Positions 16,342-28,317 of a stretch of DNA of 64,000 nucleotides are shown piece by piece; position 1 is the first letter of the stretch; every line of letters begins with the position of its first letter. A model generated the notes under the pieces. The model did not search any database and had not been told where the DNA came from. It worked only from the letters and a program-made list of their open reading frames with translations. The position numbers and the translations under genes are program-made. The stretch comes from JAJECS01 sp965262745 (GTDB lineage: Bacteria > Chloroflexota > UBA11872), in NCBI GenBank assembly GCA_965262745.1, contig OZ253558.1:2542001-2606000 (forward strand). Reading direction: 5' to 3'.

Positions 16342-17097
16342 TCAAGGGTGCCATTTCTTCACGATCTCGGCTACCAGTAATCCTCCTGGAGGAAGTATCT
16401 GAGCGATCTCGCCATCTCTGGAGAGCTCTATTTGTCTATTGCTGTGGAGCTTCTTCAGTATCTTCCTGAAATAGGAAGCACTACCAGCCTCAACCCAGTT
16501 GTATAGGTCAGAAGTTCTCACGGGCTTCATTGACGATCCCATCAGCAATAGAATTTTCTCCCACATCTTCATTTTCGTGTTCAGTACCCGCCTAACGCCC
16601 CCCTGTTCCCAGAGTAGTGGAATCCGACGTTCGACAAGACTGTCCACGAGATCCTGCGCCTCCTTCGTGGTCAAGTTGTGAAACACTCGTGCCAATTCAC
16701 CCATCACCCAATTGCAGCTGGTCACCACAAATGTTGCATCCATGTAGTTTGATTCTACATCGCCACCAACATGACCAACACCTCGATTATTGCGTACCTC
16801 GAACAGAGCTGGCAGAAGTCGAGGAATGAGGATCTGAAGACTTCTTGGAAGGTGCGTATGCTGCTCTAGTGATCTGCATGCCGCAACAAAGTTCGGGATC
16901 TTGCGAGGCTTGGTGGTGTGCGATCCCGCTGCACAGCCCTCGATGATTGTGAGAACGATCTCGCAAAAGCGACCTCCACTTAATTCTGTAGGCAGCCATC
17001 TGTGTTCGGAATAGTTCTGAACGATGTGCTGGTACTCGTCAAGGAGATCGTCGCGGATGGCAGGGGGTAGACCGGCGAGGGCGGTCTGTGGATTCAC
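16342..17097 (-). CDS. Hypothetical HEPN-like / winged-helix protein
   Basis: A 251-residue protein with no family I can name. Residues 70-150 look helical and contain R102-N-N-R-G-V-G-H109, which fits the R-x4-6-H active motif of HEPN ribonucleases found in toxins and abortive-infection proteins. The C-terminal part (about 188-245, VRTSDLYNWVEAGSASYFRK, LHSNRQIELSRDGEIAQILP) looks like a winged helix-turn-helix. Its ATG overlaps the stop of the 17094-17510 gene by four bases, so it is the second gene of a tight two-gene unit. Codon use is clearly more AT-rich than the neighbourhood, as in transferred defence or stress modules. The toxin/defence role is inference from the motif and context. 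Confidence 0.55.
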   Translation of the reverse strand: MNPQTALAGLPPAIRDDLLDEYQHIVQNYSEHRWLPTELSGGRFCEIVLTIIEGCAAGSHTTKPRKIPNFVAACRSLEQHTHLPRSLQILIPRLLPALFEVRNNRGVGHVGGDVESNYMDATFVVTSCNWVMGELARVFHNLTTKEAQDLVDSLVERRIPLLWEQGGVRRVLNTKMKMWEKILLLMGSSMKPVRTSDLYNWVEAGSASYFRKILKKLHSNRQIELSRDGEIAQILPPGGLLVAEIVKKWHP

Positions 17098-17510
17098 GAG
17101 CGATCATCCAATGCATGCCATCCTTCCGGCGTGACAAGAAAGCCGTCGGACGTCTTTTCGCAATAGCCTTTTTGGACATTCTTATTTAGGCAGTCGGAGG
17201 GGTTTGCGAGTCGCTTCTGTTGGTTTTCTTGCAGAGCTCTTGCGACGACCGCGGTTGTGAGCGGTTTGGTGTCACGCTTGGCAAGCCAAGCGGAAGTGGC
17301 CAAGAAACGTTGCACTTGTTTGGTATCGCCGCCTTTAGTCCGTAAATATGAGGCCAGGGATTCGTTCGTCGTCTGTTCGGCTGTGGCTGATGGAGAGTTG
17401 GAAGTGTCAGGATCTGGGTTTGGAGTAGTTGGGTTGGATATGGCTGCCTGCAACCACCGGCTGATCTGTAGGTCAAGCCAGTCTTGATCACCTTCGCCGG
17501 CGAAGCTCAT
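17094..17510 (-). CDS. Hypothetical protein, partner of HEPN-like gene
   Basis: A 138-residue unknown protein, first gene of the pair with 16342-17097 (overlap ATGA). Residues 1-25 are acidic and helical (DQDWLDLQISRWLQAA), 26-50 are a low-complexity Pro/Asn/Ser/Thr linker, and 51-138 form a charged helical domain (SLASYLRTKGGDTKQVQRFL, VVARALQENQQKRLANPSDC) that ends like a small winged helix (CEKTSDGFLVTPEGWHALDD). The C-terminal part resembles the helical DNA- or partner-binding domains that precede toxin-like genes. It is low in GC, like its partner. An 11-bp palindrome lies 66 bp upstream. It may be an antidote, sensor or regulator for the second gene, but nothing direct shows this. Confidence 0.5.
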   Translation of the reverse strand: MSFAGEGDQDWLDLQISRWLQAAISNPTTPNPDPDTSNSPSATAEQTTNESLASYLRTKGGDTKQVQRFLATSAWLAKRDTKPLTTAVVARALQENQQKRLANPSDCLNKNVQKGYCEKTSDGFLVTPEGWHALDDRS

Positions 17511-17573
17511 GTTTCCGATTCGCAGGTCGACCTTGGCACGAGGCTTTTCCGAATCCGATATTATGCACCTCCC

Positions 17574-17610
17574 TTTGCTAGCTGTGTTAGCAAAGATAGC
17601 ACAGCTAGCA
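17574..17610. promoter_or_regulatory. Palindromic operator upstream of the HEPN-like operon
   Basis: Perfect 11-bp arms TGCTAGCTGTG (17576-17586) and CACAGCTAGCA (17600-17610) enclose further TAGCA units repeated every 9 bp. A shorter nested palindrome TTTGCTA/TAGCAAA spans 17574-17594. On the minus strand a CATAAT-like -10 box follows at about 17560-17565, before the start at 17510. The layout fits a repressor site controlling the two-gene unit. Apart from this site, 17511-17888 holds nothing I can recognise. Confidence 0.6.
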
Positions 17611-17888
17611 CGATGTGTCGAAGCCTGTGATTGTGGCGGGGAGGCGGGGCTGACGAGTTCCCCGTCGGCCTGTGCCTTGAAGCGGCACGGAGTGTTTCTG
17701 GGGTCGGACCGTGAGCTTCGCGGAAGAGCTGATCAGCGGTGACTGCAGCGTTTCACGGGGCATTGGTTGGCTTGGGTTGCTGCGTTTTACTCGCCGAAGC
17801 GGCCTGGGGCGGCGGGGCCGTTCTCACTCGGGCGGGGAGAATCACCACACCCGTTCAGTCAAGCACCGGTTGGATGCTTAGGGATGAG

Positions 17889-17963
<75 letters not shown>

Positions 17964-18079
17964 CGTGATTGTACCCGCTGGCGGCCCCGACGGCGGGACT
18001 GCGGCGCCTGGGCCGTCGTGCGGGCGAACCTCCTGCGCCTGGTGTTGACAACCTGACGACCGCCCCGTTCGATGCGCTC

Positions 18080-18751
18080 ATGTCCCTGTTCTCCTCTCGT
18101 CGCGAGCGGCGCCTCTGGGCTTGGACGCTGCTCGTCGTGGTCGCGATCTATTCGACGCTCGGCTTGGCATGGACGCTGGCCGGCGCGCTGCGCGACAGCG
18201 GCCTGCTCGATCAATCCTTGTCCGTCCTCATGTTCCTGATCGGGATGGTGCTGGTCGGGGCGACCATCGTCACGCGAGGGCTGAAGGTGCGGCCCGGCGG
18301 CGTTGAGGTCGCGGTCGCGCTGGGCGTCGCGACGGCCTACTTCATGGTGTTTGTCCGGCTAGCGATTCTGGAGGAGCGCAGCCACCTCATCGAGTACAGC
18401 GTGGTGGCCGGGCTCATCCATGAGGCGCTGACGGAGCGGGCGAGTCAGGGTCGCCGCGTTCCCCTTCCGGCCCTGCTCGCCTTCCTGGCCGCGGCGCTGA
18501 TCGGCGTGCTGGACGAGGGCATCCAGGCGTTTCTCCCGAGTCGCGTGTTCGACCCGCAGGACATGCTGTTCAACGTGCTGGCGGCCGCGATGGCGGTTGC
18601 GGCGGGCGCGGCGCTGGCATGGGCGCGGCGGTGGACGAGCAGGTCCCGCCGCTCGCCGCAGAGTCGGTCCATCGCGACCAACAGGACGACCAAAGCGCTC
18701 GCTGCGTGGATTCAAACGTGGATCGGCCATCGCGGGCCATGGCGTCGCTGA
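18080..18751 (+). CDS. VanZ-like membrane protein
   Basis: A 223-residue integral membrane protein with four to five hydrophobic segments (LWAWTLLVVVAIYSTLGLAW, LSVLMFLIGMVLVGATIV, VALGVATAYFMVFV, LPALLAFLAAALIGVLDE, MLFNVLAAAMAVAAGAALAW). The segment GVLDEGIQAFLPSRVFDPQD is the VanZ signature (D/E-x-x-Q-x-F-x-P-x-R). VanZ proteins are linked to teicoplanin tolerance and more widely to envelope homeostasis; the biochemical activity is unknown. The ATG at 18080 begins MSLFSSRRERR, a typical basic inner-face start. The frame extends upstream over the tRNA gene and cannot be coding there. The last 40 residues are basic and cytoplasmic. Confidence 0.75.
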   Translation: MSLFSSRRERRLWAWTLLVVVAIYSTLGLAWTLAGALRDSGLLDQSLSVLMFLIGMVLVGATIVTRGLKVRPGGVEVAVALGVATAYFMVFVRLAILEERSHLIEYSVVAGLIHEALTERASQGRRVPLPALLAFLAAALIGVLDEGIQAFLPSRVFDPQDMLFNVLAAAMAVAAGAALAWARRWTSRSRRSPQSRSIATNRTTKALAAWIQTWIGHRGPWRR

Positions 18752-18904
18752 CCAAAGGGCGCCGTCCCCGCGCGTTGATCGACTCTCGGTCCGGCCCTGG
18801 CGGGAGGCTCGCACTGAGGGCTACCCGCCAGCCCGCGGCGGCTTGCGCGCGCAGGCGGATCTGGGCAACTACCAGGGATGCCCCCTAGAGGGCAGGATCG
18901 CTGT

Positions 18905-19099
18905 CCGGTGGCCCACGCTGCGGGCAGCATGGGAGTGCACCTGTCAGCTGCGACCCGCGGCGGAAGGCCGGCGTCGACCAGCCGAAGCGGGCGGGGTCGA
19001 AGGGCGTGAGATTGATGGTGCCCGGTGGCCCAGGCTGCGCGCAGCCTGGGAGATACCTAACGTAAGCCGACCCACGCTGCACGCAGCGCGGGCCACCGG
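18905..19099. repeat. Dispersed repeat family D, three copies next to rnpB
   Basis: Copies of a palindrome of form CCGGTGGCCC-A-(CG)CTGC-nn-GCAG(C)...GGG occur at 18905-18934, 19022-19050 and, inverted, 19071-19099; two more are at 23597-23626 and 23644-23666. The copy at 19071-19099 lies 24 bp beyond the 3' end of rnpB and may act as a stop or processing signal. The rest of 18752-19123 shows no gene. Confidence 0.7.
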
Positions 19100-19123
19100 A
19101 TGCGGCGCCGCGCGCGGGGCCGT

Positions 19124-19473
19124 GCCGCCGAACCGGCCGATAAGCCGCATTTTGTCGTGGGCGGTCATCTATCTGGGACCGGCGTTGCCGCCGGCCTCGT
19201 GCGGCCTACCTGGGACTTGGCGAGCAGCCTGCGGGCGTCCCTGCTTGGCCTTGCTCCCGGCAGAGGTTAGCCGTTTCACGCCCGGCGCGTACTCGTGCTT
19301 GTTCCCCGGGGGGTGTCACAAGCGCCGGGCATCGTCACTGTGCCCCTATTCCTGCCCTTCGTCGGGCGAGCCCAACGTTGGACGACGGGTGTTACCCGCT
19401 GCCGTGCTCGGTGGAGTGCGGACTTTCCTCCCCGACGCGAAGGTCGGGGCGACCGTCTGGCCGGCCCGGCGGC
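19124..19473 (-). ncRNA. rnpB: RNase P RNA, bacterial A type
   Basis: Catalytic RNA that trims the 5' ends of precursor tRNAs. On the minus strand the universal core GGAGGAAAGTCCGCACTCC is at 19416-19434, preceded by CCAGACGGTCGCC, and the 3' core ACAAAATGCGGCTTATCGG ends near 19137. The terminal helix P1 closes well: bases 19459-19473 and 19124-19138 pair over 15 positions with two G:U pairs. This fixes the length at about 350 nt, normal for type A. It lies about 185 bp downstream of 16S on the same strand. Confidence 0.93.
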
Positions 19474-19493
19474 TCCCGCCGCCGGTGCGCAAT

Positions 19494-19575
19494 GCACCTT
19501 AACGATGGGGAAGAGTGAGCGTGAGGTCGGCTGCCCAAGCCTGGGCTCGATAGTATTTGGTTTTCAGCGCGACAG
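19494..19575 (-). other. 3' arm of pre-16S processing stem
   Basis: Three blocks are the reverse complement of blocks in the 16S leader: 19564-19575 with 21289-21300 (12 bp), 19507-19525 with 21327-21345 (19 bp, perfect) and 19494-19502 with 21348-21356 (9 bp). In the transcript they would form a long interrupted helix enclosing the whole 16S, the usual RNase III substrate. The arm stops 20 bp before rnpB begins. Confidence 0.75.
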
Positions 19576-19659
19576 TTGGTCGGCCCGAAGGCCAACCGGT
19601 GCCGGTTGATCCTCAACCTAGGATCGTCGGGCAGGTTGACTGCCCAACAGACTCCCTAG

Positions 19660-21178
<1,519 letters not shown>

Positions 21179-21288
21179 AAAACCGAATGCTCGGCCGCTA
21201 GGCGGCCAAGCGGTTGGTCAGTGTTTGTCACCGTCAAGCACCGAAGCGCTCAACGGCTCCATCGAGCCGTCCTGATCAACACGGACTA

Positions 21289-21356
21289 CTGTCGCGCTGA
21301 GATTCAGGCCATGGGCGACCCGAATCCTCACGCTCACTCTTCCCCTGTTAAGGTGC
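21289..21356 (-). other. 5' arm of pre-16S processing stem (16S leader)
   Basis: Partner of the arm at 19494-19575, starting about 110 nt before the mature 16S 5' end. The longest block, 21327-21345, is a perfect 19-bp match to the complement of the trailer, and the weaker stretch between the blocks (21301-21326) is also partly complementary. The 16S promoter should lie above about 21360 on the minus strand; I see no convincing -35/-10 pair for it. Confidence 0.75.
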
Positions 21357-21482
21357 CGCGCGTTTGCGGCTCGGACTCAAGCGACGCACCGCCAATGGTG
21401 GCAGGGTCGAAAGGGTCACCGCAGCGCGCTCGGAAGCGCTCACATGCGTGAACGTAGAGGGAGCATACCATGCTCGGCCGCG

Positions 21483-21511
21483 TTGGCGAGGGCAACGCGG
21501 GGTGATATTCT
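21483..21511 (+). promoter_or_regulatory. Sigma70-type promoter for the SAM riboswitch operon
   Basis: TTGGCG (21483-21488), a 17-bp spacer and TATTCT (21506-21511) lie about 30 bp before the first pairing strand of the riboswitch, in the right place and orientation to start its leader. Confidence 0.55.
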
Positions 21512-21541
21512 GGAGTTGGCCATGGACAAGCACATGGTCGG

Positions 21542-21644
21542 CTCTCATCCAGAGTGGTGGAGGGATCAGGCCCTGCGAAGCCTGGCAACCTGCGCGGCCA
21601 CGCGCAAGGTGCCAACTCCGGCGGCGAAAGTCGCGAGATGAGAG
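21542..21644 (+). ncRNA. SAM-I (S-box) riboswitch
   Basis: Binds S-adenosylmethionine and lowers expression of the genes downstream when SAM is plentiful. P1 is closed by CTCTCATC (21542-21549) and GATGAGAG (21637-21644). Between them are the diagnostic S-box blocks AGAGTGGTGGAGGGATCAGG, CCCTGCGAAGCCTGGCAACC and AAGGTGCCAACTCC, including the kink-turn and pseudoknot segments in the right order. A terminator-like hairpin follows directly, as in OFF switches. The controlled genes are a threonine-synthase-like enzyme and a sulfur carrier, unusual targets that point to sulfur amino-acid synthesis. Confidence 0.95.
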
Positions 21645-21660
21645 GTCACGGGAATCGTGA

Positions 21661-21690
21661 CCCCTCGCTGGTCGGAGCAGCGAGGGGTTT
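21661..21690 (+). terminator. Intrinsic terminator of the riboswitch expression platform
   Basis: CCCCTCGCTG (21661-21670) and CAGCGAGGGG (21678-21687) form a perfect 10-bp stem with a 7-nt loop, followed by TTT. A smaller hairpin GTCACG/CGTGAC lies between it and the riboswitch and may take part in the switch. The T-run is short, so pausing-type or partial termination is also possible. Confidence 0.75.
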
Positions 21691-21859
21691 CGTGCGAGTG
21701 GGATGACTACGGTGAGCCACAGGCGCATCAGCCGCCGGCGGGCAATGGCGATGGCCCGGCCCGCGTGCATCGCGGGCCGACCGGCCGTTGCGGCCGCCGA
21801 CTGAGTCAATCCCCGGAGGGCTAGCCCCCGACCCACCGCCAATTGAAGGACGATCTTCC

Positions 21860-23107
21860 GTGAGCACCATCAATGCGCTGCAATGCCGCGAGTGCGGCCG
21901 CGCCTACGAACCCAGAGCCGTGCACGTGTGCGAATTCTGTTTCGGCCCGCTCGAGGTGCAGTTCGACTACCAGGCCATCCGTGACCGCGTGTCACGGGAA
22001 TCCATCGCCGCCGGTCCCGATACCCTCTGGCGCTACGCCGACCTGCTGCCCGTCGACGGCGGCTGGGACCCGGACTGGCCGGTCGGCATGACGCCCCTGC
22101 AGCGCGCCCACAATCTGGGCGAGCGCCTGGGCCTGCGCCGGCTCTACATCAAGAACGACACCGTCAACCCCACCTTCTCCTTCAAGGATCGCGTCGTCGC
22201 CATTGCGGTGACCAAGGCGCGCGAGCTGGGCTTCCAGACCTTCGCCTGCGCCTCAACCGGCAACCTCGCCGGCGCCGTCGCCGCCGCCGGCGCGCGCCAC
22301 GGCATGGACACCTACGTCTTCCTGCCGGCCGACATCGAGCTGGGCAAGGTGCGGGGCGCGGCGGTCTACGGCGCGCGCATCGTGGCCGTTGACGGCACCT
22401 ACGACGAGCTCAACCGCCTCTGCAGCGAGATCGCCGACCTCTACGAATGGGCCTTCTGCAACATCAACGTGCGCCCCTATTACTCCGAGGGATCCAAGAC
22501 CCTGGCCTTCGAGGTGGTCGAGCAGCTGGGCTGGCAAGCCCCCGACCACATCGTGGCGCCCATCGCCTCCGGCTCGCTCTACACCAAGATCGGCAAGGGG
22601 CTGCACGAGCTGGTCGACGTCGGCCTCCTGGACGAGCAGCACACGCGCATCCACGGCGCCCAGGGCGACGGCTGCGCTCCGGTTGCCGAGGCCTTCGCGC
22701 GCGACAGCATGACCTATCGCGCCGTCCGCACGCCGCGGACCATCGCCAAGTCGCTCGCCATCGGCAATCCGGCCGACGGCTTCTACGCCCTGAAGCTCGC
22801 CAAGCAGTGCAACGGCGTCATCGACGCCGTCTCCGACGCCGAGATCGTTGAGGGCATCCGGCTCTTGGCGGAAACCGAGGGCGTCTTCGCCGAAACCGCC
22901 GGCGGCGTCACCGTGGGCGTGCTCAAGCACCTCGTCGAGAACGGCGCCATCGGGCCCGACGACGTCACCGTGGCCCTGATCACGGGCAACGGCCTCAAGA
23001 CGCAGGAAGCCATCGACAGCCAGACCGCCGACAGCTTTGCCGTCAAGCCCACCATCACCTCATTCGAGCAAGTCCTGGCCGACCGCGGGGTCTACGTCAC
23101 GGCCTAG
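21860..23107 (+). CDS. thrC: Threonine-synthase-like PLP enzyme with N-terminal zinc ribbon
   Basis: A 415-residue fold-type II PLP enzyme. A four-cysteine zinc ribbon opens the protein (CRECG ... CEFCFGPLEV), as in one class of threonine synthases. The PLP-binding lysine is in NPTFSFKDRVVAIAVTKA and the phosphate-binding loop in ASTGNLAGAVAAAGA; a C-terminal ALITGNGLKTQEAI matches threonine synthase. The standard reaction is O-phosphohomoserine to threonine. The start is the GTG at 21860, with GAAGGA 9 bp before it; in-frame codons further upstream lie in the riboswitch leader. The SAM-I riboswitch upstream and the sulfur-carrier gene 32 bp downstream suggest it may instead, or also, be a sulfhydrylase making homocysteine or cysteine from the phosphorylated substrate. 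Family is firm; reaction is open. Confidence 0.85.
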   Translation: MSTINALQCRECGRAYEPRAVHVCEFCFGPLEVQFDYQAIRDRVSRESIAAGPDTLWRYADLLPVDGGWDPDWPVGMTPLQRAHNLGERLGLRRLYIKNDTVNPTFSFKDRVVAIAVTKARELGFQTFACASTGNLAGAVAAAGARHGMDTYVFLPADIELGKVRGAAVYGARIVAVDGTYDELNRLCSEIADLYEWAFCNINVRPYYSEGSKTLAFEVVEQLGWQAPDHIVAPIASGSLYTKIGKGLHELVDVGLLDEQHTRIHGAQGDGCAPVAEAFARDSMTYRAVRTPRTIAKSLAIGNPADGFYALKLAKQCNGVIDAVSDAEIVEGIRLLAETEGVFAETAGGVTVGVLKHLVENGAIGPDDVTVALITGNGLKTQEAIDSQTADSFAVKPTITSFEQVLADRGVYVTA

Positions 23108-23139
23108 GTCGCCACGGCGCACAGAAGGAGCCACACCGC

Positions 23140-23412
23140 ATGACACGTGTTCGCATCCCAACGCCCCTCCGCAGCCTCACCGGCGGCGAGAGCCGGGTCG
23201 AAGTCGACGCCGAAACCGTCGGTGCGCTGGTCCAGCAGCTGGAAACCACCTATCCGGGCATGGCCGAGCGCCTGCTTGACGCCGAGGGCGAGCTGCGGCG
23301 CTTCGTCAACATCTACGTCGACGGCGACGACATACGGTTCAGGGATGGCTTCGACACTGCGCTCGACGGCGTCGACGAAGTCTCCATCGTGCCGTCGGTA
23401 GCCGGAGGCTAG
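23140..23412 (+). CDS. MoaD/ThiS-family ubiquitin-like sulfur carrier (CysO/HcyS-like)
   Basis: A 90-residue beta-grasp protein ending in VPSVAGG; the exposed C-terminal Gly-Gly is the site that is adenylated and turned into a thiocarboxylate to deliver sulfide. The fold is recognisable from RIPTPLRSLTGGESRVEVD, LRRFVNIYVDGDDIRF and DEVSIVPSVAGG. This form, with FVNIYVDGDDIR, is closer to the cysteine-synthesis carrier CysO than to ThiS or molybdopterin MoaD. AGAAGGAG lies 8 bp before the ATG. It is 32 bp downstream of the threonine-synthase-like gene, under the same SAM riboswitch. No JAB-domain protease or E1-like adenylase is in the window; these would have to act from elsewhere. Confidence 0.85.
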   Translation: MTRVRIPTPLRSLTGGESRVEVDAETVGALVQQLETTYPGMAERLLDAEGELRRFVNIYVDGDDIRFRDGFDTALDGVDEVSIVPSVAGG

Positions 23413-23470
23413 CCCCCCGGCGGCCGCACCCCCCCGGCGGCCGCACACCCCGTAGGGGCGCAAGATCCCC

Positions 23471-23795
23471 GTTCGTGGTGAGCCAGATCTCCGTTCGTGG
23501 TGAGCTTGTCGAACCACGCCCGTCGACAGGCGCAGAGCCAGCCCTGAGTTCACCCAAGGGGCGAACGGTACGGCAGGCGGCGGTGGCCCAGACTGTCCGG
23601 TGGCCCGCGCTGCGTGCAGCGTGGGACGGGCTACGGTCGTGTTTCCCAGGCCGCATGCAGCCTAGGAGGCCCACCCGCTGCTGGCCCCGCCAACATCGCG
23701 GGCCAGCCGATGTACTTCCGTGTAGGGGCGTCCCTTGTGGGCGCCCGTTGGCCCCATGCGAACCCCGTAGGGGCAGGCTTCAAACCTGCCCCTAC
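23471..23795. repeat. Cluster of dispersed repeats (families B, C and D)
   Basis: The 390-bp gap between the sulfur carrier and the Gmad2 gene is filled with repeats. Family C, GTTCGTGGTGAGC, occurs twice (23471-23483, 23493-23505), the second closing on itself with CGAACCACG. Family D lies at 23597-23626 and 23644-23666. Family B lies at 23767-23795 with perfect 11-bp arms GTAGGGGCAGG/CCTGCCCCTAC, and a partial family B piece is near 23720. I see no gene here. Confidence 0.7.
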
Positions 23796-23802
23796 CAAAC
23801 TA

Positions 23803-25251
23803 CTAGCCGCCCACGAACCACACCTCAACCGACGTGCTCACAATCAGCGAGCCGTCCACCACACTCTCCTCGACGACCTCGATGCGGAGGGGTCCGGGGG
23901 CGGTCGTGCCCGTGATCGCGATCGACTCCGCGAACGTGCCCGGCCCGTCGAACCGGCCTTCCAAGAGCATCGCTCCCTCGCCGACGATCGCTCCGGCCTG
24001 GTTGTAGATGCGGTAGCTCAGGTTCTTTTCAAATGGCATGGCGCTGATGCGTCCGCGCAACTCCACCGTGGCGCCGACCGTCTCGCCGCTCAGCGGCGCT
24101 TCCAGCACAAGCTCGGGAGCGGGACGGCCCGTCTCCTCTGTCGGCCGCGCGCCCTCAAGGACCACTTGCACCGTTGTGCGAGCCAGCGCCGAACCGTCAC
24201 CTTGGTCGACGTCGACGATCTCGATGCGCCCCGGTCCACCCGCGCCGGCGATGAACTCAACTGGCGCGGCAAACGTGCCCGGGTGACCTTCCCCTCCCTC
24301 AACCGCGAGCCTGCCCATGCCGATCACTCCGCCGCGAGCGTCATAGACCAGGTAGGCCAGGCCGTCGCCGGACGGGTAGGTGCTGGTATTGCCCTTAACC
24401 TCGACCCCGCTCGCAACCGTCTCGCCGGGCAGCGGAGACTCAATGACCAGCGCCTGACGCGGCACGAGCTGGTCTCCACGCAGCGCAAACCCGCGGGTGA
24501 TGTTCAACGTCGGGCAGCACTGCCCGTCGCTGCGACGGTGCGCGAGCATGTCCATGACGATTTCGCCGCTGGCAATGGTCACGCTCTCCACCTGCACCCG
24601 GTCCCCCAGGTGCACGCGCGCCGCCTGCACTGGCGCGCCGTCCCGGTCGAGCACGGCGATCAAATACTTGAACGTGCCGCTGCCGCCCCCGGAGGTGAAG
24701 ACGACAACTGCGGCGTCGGCAATCCCGTCACCGTCAAGATCGCCGAAGGAGACCATGTCGTCCTCAATGCCCGCGTAATCCCGTTCTGTCGCACCCTCGC
24801 CATAGGCGATCGATCCCTCGCCGTCCTCAAATCGAATCGGGGTGTTCTCTTCACCGAGGAGCGGCAGGCGATATTCGGCGTTCCGCACCAGTTCCAGCGT
24901 CAGCCGCTGCGTCACCATGCGTGCCGGCGCTGGAGCTTCCCAGGGAAAGCGCTCGCCGTTCAGCCGCTGCTGTAGTCCCTCCGGACCATTGATCCAGGTG
25001 TGCTGACCGTCCGTAAACGCGGTCCAGTTGTCGGCCTTGCGCCAGATGAGCTGGCCGTTGGTGGTGTTTTGCCGCGTCATTCCCGTTTCCGGATCGTGAC
25101 GCTCGTTCTCCAGACAGTCGCCAACGACGTCCGGAATCAGGTCGCGCAGAGCCTTGAACCCCAATTGAAAAACGCAATCCTGGGCAAGAACCGGCTGAAA
25201 CGAGAACACGAGGCCGACAACGGCAACCAACAGCACGAGCCTAGTCTTCAT
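23803..25251 (-). CDS. Secreted protein with two Gmad2-type Ig-like domains
   Basis: A 482-residue exported protein. The signal peptide (residues 1-23) ends QPVLA before QDC. The N-terminal region contains GQLIWRKADNWTAFTDGQHTW at about 67-87 and a tryptophan-rich box (ERFPWEAP), then a stretch with FG-GAP/EF-hand-like SFGDLDGDGIADAAVVVF near 170. Residues 268-360 and 372-480 are two copies of the Gmad2 fold (IESPLPGETVASGVEVKG and LEAPLSGETVGATVELRG, each ending GxxRIEVVDxxxxDGS), known from bacterial spore germination and other surface proteins. A wall- or ligand-binding role outside the cell is inferred. It sits 95 bp downstream of the leuS stop on the same strand, but leuS is unlikely to share its function. 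Confidence 0.72.
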   Translation of the reverse strand: MKTRLVLLVAVVGLVFSFQPVLAQDCVFQLGFKALRDLIPDVVGDCLENERHDPETGMTRQNTTNGQLIWRKADNWTAFTDGQHTWINGPEGLQQRLNGERFPWEAPAPARMVTQRLTLELVRNAEYRLPLLGEENTPIRFEDGEGSIAYGEGATERDYAGIEDDMVSFGDLDGDGIADAAVVVFTSGGGSGTFKYLIAVLDRDGAPVQAARVHLGDRVQVESVTIASGEIVMDMLAHRRSDGQCCPTLNITRGFALRGDQLVPRQALVIESPLPGETVASGVEVKGNTSTYPSGDGLAYLVYDARGGVIGMGRLAVEGGEGHPGTFAAPVEFIAGAGGPGRIEIVDVDQGDGSALARTTVQVVLEGARPTEETGRPAPELVLEAPLSGETVGATVELRGRISAMPFEKNLSYRIYNQAGAIVGEGAMLLEGRFDGPGTFAESIAITGTTAPGPLRIEVVEESVVDGSLIVSTSVEVWFVGG

Positions 25252-25346
25252 CGCTCAGCCCCCCTCCTGGTCATACCCGATCTATCTGCTTCCTCGCATA
25301 GCGTTGACGCCCAAGCAGCCCGCTGCCCCCGCTGCCAACCGTCCCT

Positions 25347-27998
<2,652 letters not shown>

Positions 27999-27999
27999 G

Positions 28000-28317
28000 A
28001 GCGCCTGCGGCGGATCGACGGGGAATTCATTCTAGGGTAGTCGGACGGGTGTGTTGCCCCCATGGGCGACCTGTGCCCGACGTGGCTCGCCCTAGCCGTG
28101 GGCAGGCCCCGGCCTGGATCGACTCGCTCCCCGGCCGTGGCACTATCCCTAGAGCCTGCGCGAGCTGGTGGATGGCCGGGCTCGGGCGTCATGTGGATGA
28201 ACCGACCGCGGAACCGGATGCAACCTACGCCACCCTGGAGAAATGCTGGTCGTGCAAGAAGTTCCGGCGGACCCGCCGTCGCCCGCCGGAGGGACGGAAT
28301 GCCTGGAGGTTGTCTGA
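28000..28317. other. Divergent intergenic region, no gene seen
   Basis: Separates leuS from the membrane-protein gene and must hold both promoters. I found no T-box (no canonical AGGGTGG-ACCGCG on either strand), no tRNA and no clear hairpin terminator. A good ribosome site, GGAGG, ends 10 bp before the GTG at 28318. Confidence 0.5.

Noticed and set aside
28000..28317. Possible T-box leader before leuS
   Set aside because: On the leuS strand AGGGTGG is followed by CGTAGG rather than ACCGCGG, and no specifier stem or antiterminator is visible.
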